Assembly: GCA_964370225.1 (NCBI GenBank)
Contig: CAYJII010000007.1
Span: 1-64,000 of the forward strand
Length of the DNA stretch: 64,000 bases
Source of the DNA: CAYJII01 sp964370225
Lineage (GTDB): Bacteria > Bacillota > Clostridia > Oscillospirales > Ruminococcaceae
Reading direction: 5' to 3'
The notes under the pieces were generated by a model, which had not been told where the DNA came from, did not search any database, and saw only the letters and a program-made list of their open reading frames with translations. This document shows, piece by piece, positions 53,316 to 62,221 of the stretch (position 1 is the stretch's first letter; each line of letters opens with the position of its first letter). The position numbers and the translations under genes were made by a program.

Positions 53316-54584
53316 ATGAAATTTTTAAACGAAGCATCAATTCTTCTTCCCTGCGATAATATTAACCTAACTAAATTTTCTGTTGTAGCGTGTGATCAAT
53401 ACACTTCCCAACCCGAATATTGGCAAGAGGTCGTAGATAAAATAGGCAGCTGCGTTTCTTCGTACAATATTATTTTCCCCGAAATTTATTTAGAGCATGA
53501 TGATTTTGAGCAAAAAATCGAAAAAATTAATCAAGCTATGGATAATTATCATCAAAACAATTTTTTTAAGACCTTTGCAGACAGTATGTTTTATATCGAG
53601 CGCACACTGAACAATAAAAAAGTGCGTCGCGGAGTTATTGCCACGATTGACTTAGAACATTACGACTACAAAAGTGGTGCGGATAATTACATTAGAGCAA
53701 CAGAGGGTACTGTGCTTGAGCGCATTCCTCCTAGGGTAAAAATACGTCAAAACGCTCTGCTTGAAATCCCACATATCATGCTTTTAGTAGACGATGAACA
53801 TTGCGCTTTGATTGAGCCATTAGCAGAAAAAACTTCTGATTTTGAGTTAGTTTATGACTTTGAATTAATGCAAGACAGTGGTAGTATCAAAGGTTACAAG
53901 CTTGATAAAAACTCTGTTGACAGCATTCATGAAATTCTAAATTTATACGCTGATAAGGAATACTTTAACGCAAAATACGATGTAGAAGATAAATCTCCCA
54001 TGCTTTTTGCAGCTGGAGATGGCAACCATTCGCTAGCTACAGCAAAAGAATGTTACGAAAAAATCAAAAGCGAGCTTGGTGAAAAAGCAAAAAAACACCC
54101 TGCGCGCTACGCTTTAGTCGAACTTGTGAATTTGCATGATAATTCTCTGGAGTTTGAAGCTATTCATAGAGTTTTATTTGATGTTAACCCTGAATATTTA
54201 TTAAAGAAAATGAAAGAGAATCTTAAAATTGTCGAAGGTAATGAAGGCGAGCAAACTTTTATCGCTGTAGTTGACGGAGTGTCCACCACTTATACTATAT
54301 CTTCCCCATCACGCAATCTTTGTGTAGGTTCGGTCGATTCTTTTATCAACGAGTACTTATATGAATTTTCTGGCAAAGTGGACTATATTCACGGCGAAGA
54401 TGTAGTAGAAGAAATTACACAAAAACACAGTGACTCCATCGGTTTTATTTTTCCTGCAATGCATAAAACACAACTGTTCAAAACTGTAATTTTAGACGGA
54501 GCATTGCCACGAAAAACTTTCTCAATGGGACATGCGAGCGACAAAAGATTTTATTTAGAATCACGAATTATCCGCAACGGATAA
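53316..54584 (+). CDS. DUF1015 family protein
   Basis: A 422-residue soluble protein of the DUF1015 family, sometimes annotated as a SerC-associated protein; no activity is established. The signature GDGNHSLATAKECYEKI (near residue 235) and the N-terminal 'VACDQYTSQPEYW' are clear. The start follows AAAGGGTGACATAA. A strong bidirectional terminator follows directly. Confidence 0.88.
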   Translation: MKFLNEASILLPCDNINLTKFSVVACDQYTSQPEYWQEVVDKIGSCVSSYNIIFPEIYLEHDDFEQKIEKINQAMDNYHQNNFFKTFADSMFYIERTLNNKKVRRGVIATIDLEHYDYKSGADNYIRATEGTVLERIPPRVKIRQNALLEIPHIMLLVDDEHCALIEPLAEKTSDFELVYDFELMQDSGSIKGYKLDKNSVDSIHEILNLYADKEYFNAKYDVEDKSPMLFAAGDGNHSLATAKECYEKIKSELGEKAKKHPARYALVELVNLHDNSLEFEAIHRVLFDVNPEYLLKKMKENLKIVEGNEGEQTFIAVVDGVSTTYTISSPSRNLCVGSVDSFINEYLYEFSGKVDYIHGEDVVEEITQKHSDSIGFIFPAMHKTQLFKTVILDGALPRKTFSMGHASDKRFYLESRIIRNG

Positions 54585-54592
54585 TCAACATA

Positions 54593-54629
54593 AAAACAGC
54601 ATTATCGGTAAAACCGATAATGCTGTTTT
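54593..54629. terminator. Bidirectional terminator
   Basis: A perfect 17-bp inverted repeat (54593-54609 with 54613-54629) with a 3-nt loop, A-run before and T-run after. It serves the plus-strand DUF1015 gene and the minus-strand methyltransferase gene. Confidence 0.92.
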
Positions 54630-54637
54630 CTTATAAT

Positions 54638-55225
54638 TTATTTTACTGCACAAAAGACAAAGACACCCTTTTGTTTTACTACTGTAATCACCTCGGAGAA
54701 AATCTCCTCAAGCTTGCGTTTTGTGCTCTGTGCTCCATGCTTTTGGCGTATCACTATATGTAATTTACCACCAGCGTTTAAATGCCCATAGCTCTCTTCA
54801 TACATCTGGTACATTTTTGCTTTCCCAGCATGGATTGGTGGATTTAATATAATATTATCAAAACTTTTGTCTATGCTCTCAAATGAATCTGACAACACAG
54901 TATTCACGCTCACATTGTTTCGTTTCGCGTTCGTTTTTGCATATTCTAGCGCATTTATGTTCACATCGCTCATCGTCACTGAAGTAATATCGCTATTTGT
55001 CGCTGCTATCGACACGCCCACTACCCCGTACGCACAGCCCAAGTCAAGTATATCGCCAGAGATATCACGCAAATTGCTGATAAGCATAATAGTGCCCTCA
55101 TCAACATTGTCGGGGGAAAACATCCCAGCATTTGTGCTAAAAACAAATTTTTCGCCTTTAAAATAAAACTCTATTTCTTTTTTACTATCTTTTAAATTTT
55201 GGTCATTTGTAAAATAATGACTCAT
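54638..55225 (-). CDS. Class I SAM methyltransferase, RsmC/YbxB-like
   Basis: A 195-residue methyltransferase with the small-domain MTS fold. The SAM loop is ILDLGCAYGVVGVSIA and the catalytic motif is NPPIHAG, which is typical of N2-guanine RNA methylases such as RsmC. The length matches the single-domain Firmicute YbxB type. The start is the ATG (MSHYFTNDQ) after GAGTGG; an ATG 12 nt upstream is an alternative. The RNA target is unproven. Confidence 0.88.
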   Translation of the reverse strand: MSHYFTNDQNLKDSKKEIEFYFKGEKFVFSTNAGMFSPDNVDEGTIMLISNLRDISGDILDLGCAYGVVGVSIAATNSDITSVTMSDVNINALEYAKTNAKRNNVSVNTVLSDSFESIDKSFDNIILNPPIHAGKAKMYQMYEESYGHLNAGGKLHIVIRQKHGAQSTKRKLEEIFSEVITVVKQKGVFVFCAVK

Positions 55226-55281
55226 AATACCACTCATTTCAACTTGTTAGTTATTGTCTGTTATAATCTAAATTATAGCAC

Positions 55282-55318
55282 AAAAATCCTCTCAAAGCTA
55301 GACTTTGAGAGGATTTTT
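55282..55318 (-). terminator. Terminator of the cobalamin-uptake operon
   Basis: A perfect 16-bp inverted repeat (55282-55297 with 55303-55318) around CTAGA, followed on the minus strand by the T-run of its own arm. It lies 3 nt after the S-component stop. Confidence 0.9.
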
Positions 55319-55320
55319 GC

Positions 55321-55848
55321 TTATCGAAGGGATGTTTTGCTGTTTATTATATAAAAGAAAGCAGAAATAGGCTTATATAATACTAGCATTACCACTATAT
55401 TGCCAATACAGTGCATTATGTCAAAGGGCAATCCAGAGAGCCACCAAGCTATTCCAGCGGCGAGACCTCCTGTGAGTATGTATGGTACCGAACACAATGC
55501 TCCAAAAAATAGTCCAAATGAACCTGAAATAACCGCCCAAATTATTATGGAATCGTTTTTCCTGAAAATCCATGCAACTAAAATCATGATTTGCCATACA
55601 TATAAATACATTACCCACCAAATTCCAAAGCCAAAAATTAACCCTTCGAGCAAACAAAATATGTACGAAGCGATTAGCGCTTGCTTTGGCGAAAAGCAGA
55701 TTGTATACATGATGAATAAAAACGACACAATTTCTATGTTCGGTAGCGGTGCAAGTGCCAGCTGAAAAGCAAAGACAATTGCTGCCATTAACGATGTTAA
55801 AATCATGTCCCGTAGTGGCATATTACCACGTTGAGAGTGTGAGTTCAT
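55321..55848 (-). CDS. ECF transporter S component (probable cobalamin/precursor uptake)
   Basis: A 175-residue membrane protein with five to six helices, of the substrate-specific component type of energy-coupling-factor importers. The N-terminal 'MILTSLMAAIVFAFQLALAPLPNIEI' is typical, with small residues for packing on EcfT. It is the second gene under a cobalamin riboswitch and overlaps the DUF4430 gene by 26 nt, so cobalamin or a precursor is the likely ligand. No EcfA/EcfT genes are in the window; it must use a shared module. The start ATG follows GGAGAAAAAT inside the upstream gene. Confidence 0.85.
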   Translation of the reverse strand: MNSHSQRGNMPLRDMILTSLMAAIVFAFQLALAPLPNIEIVSFLFIMYTICFSPKQALIASYIFCLLEGLIFGFGIWWVMYLYVWQIMILVAWIFRKNDSIIIWAVISGSFGLFFGALCSVPYILTGGLAAGIAWWLSGLPFDIMHCIGNIVVMLVLYKPISAFFYIINSKTSLR

Positions 55849-56212
55849 ATTTTTCTCCATCAGCGATAGGAGTAGCGTCGGCAGATGTTGTAGTGTCTAC
55901 ACCATCTTTTGATATTCTCCACCATTGCTGTAAACTCTCGTCGGCAGTTACACCGTTAACTTCTGTTATGTAAAGTCCAAACTCGCCCATATCACCTTTT
56001 ACGAGTTCTTCATCAGTCAAAGCTTCGCCTAAAAATTCTTTTGTTGTAGTTATCGTAAAATCAGCAGTCTCTTCTTCTGTGACTACCGAAACTGTAATTG
56101 TTTTTTCGCCCTCTACTCCTTTTGGCATAAACTCTATCGCAAGCAGAGTAGCCGCTGCTAGTACTACTACGAATATCGCTACGACTATAGCAATTTTAGT
56201 GTTTTTCTTCAT
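55823..56212 (-). CDS. DUF4430 (transcobalamin C-terminal-like) membrane-anchored protein
   Basis: A 129-residue protein. An N-terminal signal-anchor helix (residues 7-28) carries an extracytoplasmic DUF4430 domain ending in 'QQWWRISKDGVDTTTSADAT' and a final aromatic strand. DUF4430 resembles the C-terminal domain of animal transcobalamin. The gene sits directly under a cobalamin riboswitch and before an ECF S component. I infer a surface cobalamin-binding role. The start follows GGAGGAAAAT. Confidence 0.88.
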   Translation of the reverse strand: MKKNTKIAIVVAIFVVVLAAATLLAIEFMPKGVEGEKTITVSVVTEEETADFTITTTKEFLGEALTDEELVKGDMGEFGLYITEVNGVTADESLQQWWRISKDGVDTTTSADATPIADGEKYELTLSTW

Positions 56213-56235
56213 ATTTTCCTCCGTGATAATTAATA

Positions 56236-56273
56236 AAAATTCGCATTAAAAAATGCGCCCCATCAAATGGACG
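56236..56273 (-). promoter_or_regulatory. Expression platform of the cobalamin riboswitch (terminator/antiterminator)
   Basis: Minus strand: CGCATT/AATGCG with a 4-nt loop followed by AATTTTTATT forms a terminator. The bases GGGCGC, which share CGC with its 5' arm, can instead pair with the upstream GCGTCC (one G-U). The two folds exclude each other, as expected for a switch. Confidence 0.7.
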
Positions 56274-56299
56274 CAAATAAACAAAATAGTATTCACTAC

Positions 56300-56415
56300 T
56301 TTGCACTAGCATCCATAAATCGTGGATAAAAGCACTCGATAAAAACGGTAATCTGACTTTACAGTGGCGGTACCGTGCAGGATTTTCACCTGACTTCCCC
56401 GTATTTTTTTATCGT
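56300..56415 (-). ncRNA. Cobalamin riboswitch aptamer
   Basis: Minus strand: the core GGTGAAAATCCTGC, ACGGTACCGCCACTGT and AAAGTCAG match the conserved B12 box. A closing helix pairs CGATAAAAA...CGG with CCGTTTTTATCG. A downstream hairpin (ATCCA/TGGAT within AGTGC...) fits the kissing-loop arm. The aptamer is compact, so it may be a short class variant. It should shut off the DUF4430/S-component genes when cobalamin is plentiful. Confidence 0.92.
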
Positions 56416-56426
56416 CTGTTTTAATA

Positions 56427-56455
56427 ATTATATACCATTTAAAATAAAAAAGCAA
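56427..56455 (-). promoter_or_regulatory. Promoter of the cobalamin riboswitch operon
   Basis: Minus strand: TTGCTT, a 17-nt spacer and consensus TATAAT, just upstream of the aptamer and downstream of the spoIIR stop codon. Confidence 0.75.
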
Positions 56456-56469
56456 GTATTTTGTACTCA

Positions 56470-57081
56470 TTATTCAAATAAATCTTTTACCTTTTCAAAT
56501 ATTTCTAAGAAAGCAAATTCTATCTCATATTCATCATAGTTCTCAATAACTTCTAACTGATTTTTTGTAAAGTTTTCATCAAGCTCTGTTTCCGTTTGTG
56601 CCGCTGGAATGCAGAGCGCAGGGTAAATTACACACCACCAGTTTGCGCCCTGGGCTTCTCCTATGTATACTCGCAGTGCATCATAATGTCCAGCGGGCAT
56701 AACAAAGTCGCCATATTTAGTCGTATCAAAAAACATATTCACAACCTCTGCGCTCACATGATAATCATATCCCTCATCATATACATATTTTTGCGCATCA
56801 CTCACAATATCATCAAGCTCTATCTTTATTTGAGCTATTGCTCCCTCTTTGTTCATTGCATCAAATTCCATATTGTTAAAAATTTCAGCTGAGCTAGCTA
56901 AAATTTCGTCACGCACCCTTAATTTTAGCGCCTGATCTTCTATACTGTCCGAGTTTGCAAGCACATGAATTCTTAGCACAGTATCACGTATTTCTTCGCA
57001 TTCATATGAAAATTCGCTAAAGGACGTCATTAGCACCGACAAAATAAAGCTTATCGCAAAAGCAACCGTTAACTTTTTCAT
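56470..57081 (-). CDS. spoIIR: Stage II sporulation protein R
   Basis: Secreted signal protein made in the forespore that triggers SpoIIGA processing of pro-sigma-E in the mother cell. It has 203 residues with an N-terminal signal or anchor segment (residues 4-22). The conserved 'VLRIHVLANSDSIEDQALKL' near residue 37 and GANWWCVIYPALC are diagnostic. It marks the organism as an endospore former. The start is the ATG 8 nt after AAGGGG; a GTG two codons upstream is too close. It follows ispE after a hairpin. Confidence 0.94.
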   Translation of the reverse strand: MKKLTVAFAISFILSVLMTSFSEFSYECEEIRDTVLRIHVLANSDSIEDQALKLRVRDEILASSAEIFNNMEFDAMNKEGAIAQIKIELDDIVSDAQKYVYDEGYDYHVSAEVVNMFFDTTKYGDFVMPAGHYDALRVYIGEAQGANWWCVIYPALCIPAAQTETELDENFTKNQLEVIENYDEYEIEFAFLEIFEKVKDLFE

Positions 57082-57101
57082 TTTCACTACCCCTTCATAA
57101 T

Positions 57102-57141
57102 AAATATTGGTAATTCCCTTTTTAAAGAATTACCAATATTT
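57102..57141 (-). terminator. Hairpin between ispE and spoIIR
   Basis: A perfect 15-bp inverted repeat (57102-57116 with 57127-57141) with a 10-nt loop. The T-tract after the stem on the minus strand is weak, so termination may be partial. No clear spoIIR promoter was seen after it. Confidence 0.7.
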
Positions 57142-57167
57142 AACATTATTATTCAGTAGTATATCAC

Positions 57168-58055
57168 CTAGTTGAAATTTTTCTTCACAATCTTAACCCC
57201 GTGCTTACACGGGTGGCAGAGCGCAGAAAAAACATAGCTATCTTTTATGCTTGCTAGACACTCTCTCGCCTTTAGTATATCTGAAAATATCCCGAACACA
57301 GCCGAGCCGCTTCCAGTCATCACAGCATTTTGAGCTCCATGTTCTATCAGAGTTTTCTTTATCGTAAACACGTCACGAACATCGCACACCTGCTCAAAAG
57401 CGTTATATAGCTTTGCAGAAATTTGTGGTACATCTTTGCTCTCTAGCGCTTTGATAAAATCCATCTCATCAAATTCTCCACTAATTCCTCTCTTGTCGAT
57501 TTGCTCAAACGCCATCTTGGTATTTATCCCTCTAGCGGGTTTTGCGATGACAATTGTGCACGGAGGCATGTCAGCGATTTTTCTTATTTTCTCCCCAAAT
57601 CCTGTCACATGCGCAGTTCCACCGACTAAACAAAACGGAATATCTGCTCCGATTTTTTCACCGATATCACAAAGCTCGCTCATGCTGAGTTTCGTTTGAT
57701 ATAGTTCGTTTAGTGCTAGCAGTACGGCTGCGCCATCCGCGCTTCCTCCAGCCATGCCCGCTTGCGAGGGAATAAGCTTTTTCATATCGATTTTTACACC
57801 AAAATCTGCGATATTCATTGCAGTGAAAAATGCACTTGCTACCTTATGCGCAATATTCCTCTCATCATTGGGGATGTACCTAATATTGCTGTTTATCGCT
57901 ATCCCACGCTTTTCGCTTAGCGCTACTGCTAGCGTATCATAAACAGTGATGCTTTGCATTATCATATTCATCAAATGATAGTTTCTATCATCAAGCCCCA
58001 CTATGTCCAGTGCTAAATTAATTTTTGCAGGAGCTATGACATTTACAGTTTTCAA
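57168..58055 (-). CDS. ispE: 4-diphosphocytidyl-2-C-methyl-D-erythritol kinase
   Basis: GHMP kinase of the MEP isoprenoid pathway. It has 295 residues. The substrate motif is APAKINLALDIVG at the N-terminus and the ATP loop is IPSQAGMAGGSADGAAVLLALN; 'AVMTGSGSAVFGIF' is the third GHMP block. The start is TTG at 58055, 7 nt after GGAG of hairpin-SD copy E. A longer frame would begin with the GTG inside that element. Confidence 0.95.
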   Translation of the reverse strand: MKTVNVIAPAKINLALDIVGLDDRNYHLMNMIMQSITVYDTLAVALSEKRGIAINSNIRYIPNDERNIAHKVASAFFTAMNIADFGVKIDMKKLIPSQAGMAGGSADGAAVLLALNELYQTKLSMSELCDIGEKIGADIPFCLVGGTAHVTGFGEKIRKIADMPPCTIVIAKPARGINTKMAFEQIDKRGISGEFDEMDFIKALESKDVPQISAKLYNAFEQVCDVRDVFTIKKTLIEHGAQNAVMTGSGSAVFGIFSDILKARECLASIKDSYVFSALCHPCKHGVKIVKKNFN

Positions 58056-58062
58056 CTTGGTT

Positions 58063-58086
58063 CTCCATTCCACGGTCTATTACCGT
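58063..58086 (-). promoter_or_regulatory. Hairpin-SD element, copy E (ispE)
   Basis: Minus strand: a perfect 5-bp stem ACGGT/ACCGT with loop AATAG, joined to GGAATGGAG, then 7 nt to the TTG start. Both arms differ from copies A-D, yet they still pair. Confidence 0.72.
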
Positions 58087-58105
58087 ATACAGTACATACT
58101 TTTTT

Positions 58106-59275
58106 CTATGCTTCTAGAGATTTCATGAAAATCTCTATTCTTTTTAACGCTTCTAATAAATGGGCAACTGAGTATGAATACGAAATTCTAACAAAGCCCT
58201 CGCCCGAATCTCCGAATGCATTCCCTGGTACAATTGCTACTTTTTGTGAAAACAGCAGTTTTTCGCAGAACTCCTCCGAACTCATTCCTGTGCCTCTAAT
58301 ATCTGGGAACACATAAAACGCTCCTTCTGGCTCAAAACATGGCAAGCCAATGTCGTTTAGCCCTTTTGATATCAGTTTCGAGCGCATTTTATATTCATCA
58401 GCCATTTTGCGCACAGATTCGTCGCAGTTTCTTAGCGCTTCGATTGCTGCATATTGGCTGGTTGTCGGCGCACACATTATCGCATATTGATGAATTTTAG
58501 TCATCTGCGTTATAATTTCTACTGGACCTAGCGCATATCCTAATCGCCAACCAGTCATCGCATACGCTTTTGAAAACCCGTTTATCACGACGGTTTTTTC
58601 GCGCATTCCCTCAAACTGTGCTATCGACACATGGTCTCCATTATAAGTAAGCTCTGTATATATTTCGTCAGATAGTACCACGATGTCTTTATCTTTGAGC
58701 ACAGATACAATCTCTTCTAAATCACCTTTGTCCATGACAGCCCCTGTAGGATTGTTAGGGAAAGGTAAAACTAATAGCTTTGTTTTATCCGTAATTGCGT
58801 TTAAAAGCGCCTCTTTAGTCAGTTTGAATTTATGCTCAGCCACAGTTTCAATCGGTACTACTACGCCCCCAGATATCGTTACTATCGGCGCATATGCTAC
58901 AAAACATGGTTCGGGGATTAACACTTCATCCCCAGGCTCAATCATTGCACGTATGCACAAATCTATCGCCTCTGAGCCCCCTACTGTGACTATGGTTTCT
59001 TCTTTTGGACTATAGCTTAGCCCCAATTTTCTTTCTATGTACGCACAAATTTCTTCACGCAACTCGTAAACCCCTGCATTTGCAGAGTACCACGTTCGTC
59101 CTTTGTCCAGAGTTTCAATCCCTGCTTGACGCACAGAAAACGGAGTTTTAAAGTCCGGCTCGCCCACCCCTAGAGATATTACGCCTTCCATTTCATTAGC
59201 GATATCAAAAAAGCGACGTATCCCCGACGGCTTCAAATCCAAAACCTTTTTAGATATAATTTTATTGTAATCCAT
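58106..59275 (-). CDS. PLP-dependent class I/II aminotransferase (PatA/AspC-like)
   Basis: A 389-residue fold-type-I aminotransferase. The blocks ISLGVGEPDFKTP, LPFPNNPTGAV, LSDEIYTELTY and NGFSKAYAMTGWRLGY (with the Schiff-base lysine) are complete, as is the arginine of 'FVRISYS' that holds the substrate carboxylate. It follows the Lrp regulator by 7 nt; such pairs are common and suggest control by an amino acid. The substrate may be an aspartate-family or aromatic amino acid; not resolved. The best Shine-Dalgarno lies 14 nt before the ATG, longer than usual. Confidence 0.92.
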   Translation of the reverse strand: MDYNKIISKKVLDLKPSGIRRFFDIANEMEGVISLGVGEPDFKTPFSVRQAGIETLDKGRTWYSANAGVYELREEICAYIERKLGLSYSPKEETIVTVGGSEAIDLCIRAMIEPGDEVLIPEPCFVAYAPIVTISGGVVVPIETVAEHKFKLTKEALLNAITDKTKLLVLPFPNNPTGAVMDKGDLEEIVSVLKDKDIVVLSDEIYTELTYNGDHVSIAQFEGMREKTVVINGFSKAYAMTGWRLGYALGPVEIITQMTKIHQYAIMCAPTTSQYAAIEALRNCDESVRKMADEYKMRSKLISKGLNDIGLPCFEPEGAFYVFPDIRGTGMSSEEFCEKLLFSQKVAIVPGNAFGDSGEGFVRISYSYSVAHLLEALKRIEIFMKSLEA

Positions 59276-59282
59276 AATGGTT

Positions 59283-59753
59283 TTAGACTCTCCTTTCGTC
59301 GATTTCCTCGTCCATTAGCATGAAGTTTTGGTCTTTATACTTAGATAGGATAAAATGTGTTTTTGTCGAAAGTACTGAGTCTAAAAGCGACACCTTTTTT
59401 GCTACGAATAGCGCGATATCTTTAAAATCTCTACCGTTAACAATTAGCGCAAGATCAAATCCGCCTGACATCAAGTATACGCTTTCAACTTCATCAAATT
59501 CGCAAACACGCTTTGCAATTTCATCAAAACCAGCGTCACGTTTTGGAGTAACTCTAAGCTCGATTATCGCTACTACATATTCTACATCAAGTTTGTCTTT
59601 ATCAATTATTGTTTTAAATCCCTTAATGATGCCATCTTCTTTATATTTCTCGATTTTCGCTTCAATCTCTTGCTCGGAAATTTGCAACATCACAGCTAGT
59701 TGTTCGTTAGTCAGTCTTGCATTTTGCTCAAGTAGTGTCAATAGTTTATCCAT
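59283..59753 (-). CDS. Lrp/AsnC family transcriptional regulator
   Basis: A 156-residue protein with an N-terminal winged helix-turn-helix (residues 1-50) and a C-terminal RAM/ACT-like ligand domain (GGFDLALIVNGRDF). It is probably a local regulator of the aminotransferase gene 7 nt downstream. The start follows GGAGGAAATACG, 13 nt after thrS. Confidence 0.92.
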   Translation of the reverse strand: MDKLLTLLEQNARLTNEQLAVMLQISEQEIEAKIEKYKEDGIIKGFKTIIDKDKLDVEYVVAIIELRVTPKRDAGFDEIAKRVCEFDEVESVYLMSGGFDLALIVNGRDFKDIALFVAKKVSLLDSVLSTKTHFILSKYKDQNFMLMDEEIDERRV

Positions 59754-59766
59754 CGTATTTCCTCCG

Positions 59767-61707
59767 TTATATTAGTTTTTTCTCAATTTCATTTTTAAGC
59801 ATAAACAATAGTGAGTCCAATGATTTTTGACCTAAATCCCCTTCTTTTCTTGAGCGCACAGATACCACATTATCCTCGATATCTTTGTCGCCTACGATAA
59901 GCATATATGGAGTTTTTGCTAGTTGTGCTTCTCTGATTTTGTAACCGATTTTTTCTGCTCTGTCGTCTACTTCTGCCGAGATTCCATTCTCAAATAGGCT
60001 TTGTTTGATTTCATAAGCATAATCATGGTGGCGGTCAGCTATCGGCAAAATTTGCACTTGAAGTGGTGCAAGCCACAATGGGAACGCACCTGCATATTTC
60101 TCGATTAACAGTGCCAATGTTCTTTCATAGCAACCGATTGAAGTTCTGTGTATAATGTATGGGTTTTTCTTAGTCCCATCTGCGTCAACATATTCCATCC
60201 CAAATTTTTCTGCTAGCATTTGGTCTACTTGGATTGTTATAAGAGTATCTTCCTTGCCATGTACATTCTTGATTTGGATATCTAGTTTCGGGCCATAAAA
60301 AGCCGCCTCTCCAATTCCATCTTTATAATCAAGTTTTAAGTCATCAAGAATTTTTCTCATAACTCCCTGTGCTTCATTCCACTGCTCATCTGTACCCTCA
60401 TAGCTATCCCTATCATTTTCATCCCACATGGAAAAACGGTAGGAAACATCTTCGTATAACCCCAAAGTTTTTAGCATAAAAATAGCAAGCTCTAGACAAC
60501 CTTTAAATTCATCTGCAAGTTGTGCAGGAGTACAAATTAAATGTCCCTCTGAAATTGTAAACTGGCGAACACGGATAAGTCCATGCATTTCACCTGAGGA
60601 TTCATTTCTAAACAGAGTCGAAGTTTCATTTAAACGCATTGGTAAATCTCTATATGAACGTCCACGGTTCAAGAAAACTTGGTATTGGAATGGGCAAGTC
60701 ATCGGGCGCAATGCAAATATTTCTTCGCCCTTTTCTTCATCACCCATTACAAACATGCCATCTCTATAGTGATCCCAGTGGCCTGAAACTTTATAAATAT
60801 CGCTTTTACCCATAAATGGTGTTTTTGTTAATTGCCAACCGCGACGAGCTTCTTCGTCCTCAACAAATCTTTGTAGTGTTTGGATGATTTTCGCACCTTT
60901 TGGTAATAAAATCGGTAAGCCTTGTCCGATACTTTCAGCAGTAGTGAAAATCTCGAGTTCGCGTCCAATTTTGTTATGGTCGCGATTTTTTGCTTCTTCC
61001 ACCATTTTCAAGTATTCCTCAAGCTGTGCCGCTTTTGGGAATGCAGTTCCGTACACACGACAAAGTTGTGCGTTTTTAGCGTCACCACGCCAGTAAGCAC
61101 CAGTAGTTTGAGTTAGTTTCACAGCTTTCACCGCTGACACACTCATAAGATGAGGGCCTGCACATAAATCCACAAAATCAGCTTGTTTGTAAAAGCTAAT
61201 TTCTTCGCCTTTGTCTGCATGTTCACGAATAATCTCAACCTTATAAGTTTCGCCTTTTTCTTCCATAAGAGCAATAGCCTCATCAGCAGGAAGAGCGAAG
61301 CGGTTAAGTTCAAGTCCAGATTTCACGATTTTTTTCATCTCTTGCTCGATTTTTTCCATTTCTTGAGTCGAGAATGGTTTTTCCACATCAACATCGTAGT
61401 AAAATCCATTGTCAATAGCAGGACCAATTGCAAGTTTAGCTGCTGGGAATAAATTTTTCACAGCTTGTGCTAAAATGTGTGAAGCTGTGTGCCAAAATAC
61501 TTTTTTGCCTTCTTCGCTATCAAAAGTCAATATTTCAAGCTCGCAGTCTTCGTTTATATTTGTGCGCAAATCGCAAACTTCTCCATTTATCTTACATGCA
61601 CATGAAGCTTTATATAGTCCGCTTCCCAGACTTTTTGCGACTTCTGCCGCAGTTATGTTATCGTCAAATTCCTTGATAACATTTCCTTTTAAAGTAATCT
61701 TAATCAT
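59767..61707 (-). CDS. thrS: Threonyl-tRNA synthetase
   Basis: Charges tRNA-Thr. It has 646 residues: an N-terminal TGS domain (1-62), an editing domain with the HxxxH motif (HTASH near residue 75 and the paired 'CAGPH' further on), a class II core (MTCPFQYQVF, SSGEMHGLIRVRQF, RTSIGCYERTLALLIE) and an anticodon domain. The start follows GGAGAGAAAACT. Expression is controlled by the T-box leader at 62222-62465; a small membrane-protein gene lies between them. Confidence 0.97.
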   Translation of the reverse strand: MIKITLKGNVIKEFDDNITAAEVAKSLGSGLYKASCACKINGEVCDLRTNINEDCELEILTFDSEEGKKVFWHTASHILAQAVKNLFPAAKLAIGPAIDNGFYYDVDVEKPFSTQEMEKIEQEMKKIVKSGLELNRFALPADEAIALMEEKGETYKVEIIREHADKGEEISFYKQADFVDLCAGPHLMSVSAVKAVKLTQTTGAYWRGDAKNAQLCRVYGTAFPKAAQLEEYLKMVEEAKNRDHNKIGRELEIFTTAESIGQGLPILLPKGAKIIQTLQRFVEDEEARRGWQLTKTPFMGKSDIYKVSGHWDHYRDGMFVMGDEEKGEEIFALRPMTCPFQYQVFLNRGRSYRDLPMRLNETSTLFRNESSGEMHGLIRVRQFTISEGHLICTPAQLADEFKGCLELAIFMLKTLGLYEDVSYRFSMWDENDRDSYEGTDEQWNEAQGVMRKILDDLKLDYKDGIGEAAFYGPKLDIQIKNVHGKEDTLITIQVDQMLAEKFGMEYVDADGTKKNPYIIHRTSIGCYERTLALLIEKYAGAFPLWLAPLQVQILPIADRHHDYAYEIKQSLFENGISAEVDDRAEKIGYKIREAQLAKTPYMLIVGDKDIEDNVVSVRSRKEGDLGQKSLDSLLFMLKNEIEKKLI

Positions 61708-61725
61708 AGTTTTCTCTCCTAAATA

Positions 61726-62184
61726 TTATTTTTTTAGTATATTTACATCAGGCTTTTTATGCCTTGATAAAATGTTCGTGACAAATCCCGAATTGAATAC
61801 TCCGCACGCACCTGTGAAAAATAGATAAAGTGCTGTGTGCTGCGAAAACAAAAAGTCGGTCAAGAATTTGAGAAATACTGCAGTCGTTAGCAGTAAAAAC
61901 GCGATAAAAAAGCGTCTCTCAAATACCTTTATGTGAATTCCTGGTTTGTCTGGATTGTACTCACTCGTTCCCGTTATGGTGCCATATATTTGATATGCTA
62001 TCTTTGATAATGCGTACCCAGCGCCAGTTGCTAGCGCAGTAGAAGCCGAGAAAATAACAAGCGAGATGATAGCAAGAATTATCTTAAATATGGTGCTATC
62101 GTTGTCAGAAATATAAAACGCTGCGACAAAAGTAGTAGCACCCAGTATTACCGAACTAATGCTTATCTTTATATTCAGTTTCAT
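61726..62184 (-). CDS. Small membrane protein of unknown function in the thrS operon
   Basis: A 152-residue protein with four hydrophobic segments (near residues 5-27, 31-52, 92-112 and 118-138). A cytoplasmic loop carries 'YNPDKPGIHIKVFERRF'. I do not recognise a family. The start is the ATG (MKLNIKISISS) after the weak GGGTGG; the longer frame reaches into the leader. It lies between the T-box and thrS, so it should be induced by uncharged tRNA-Thr together with the synthetase. Codon use is like the neighbours. Confidence 0.75.
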   Translation of the reverse strand: MKLNIKISISSVILGATTFVAAFYISDNDSTIFKIILAIISLVIFSASTALATGAGYALSKIAYQIYGTITGTSEYNPDKPGIHIKVFERRFFIAFLLLTTAVFLKFLTDFLFSQHTALYLFFTGACGVFNSGFVTNILSRHKKPDVNILKK

Positions 62185-62221
62185 AATGCACCACCCTTTC
62201 TTTGTAGCATATATTTTTGTA

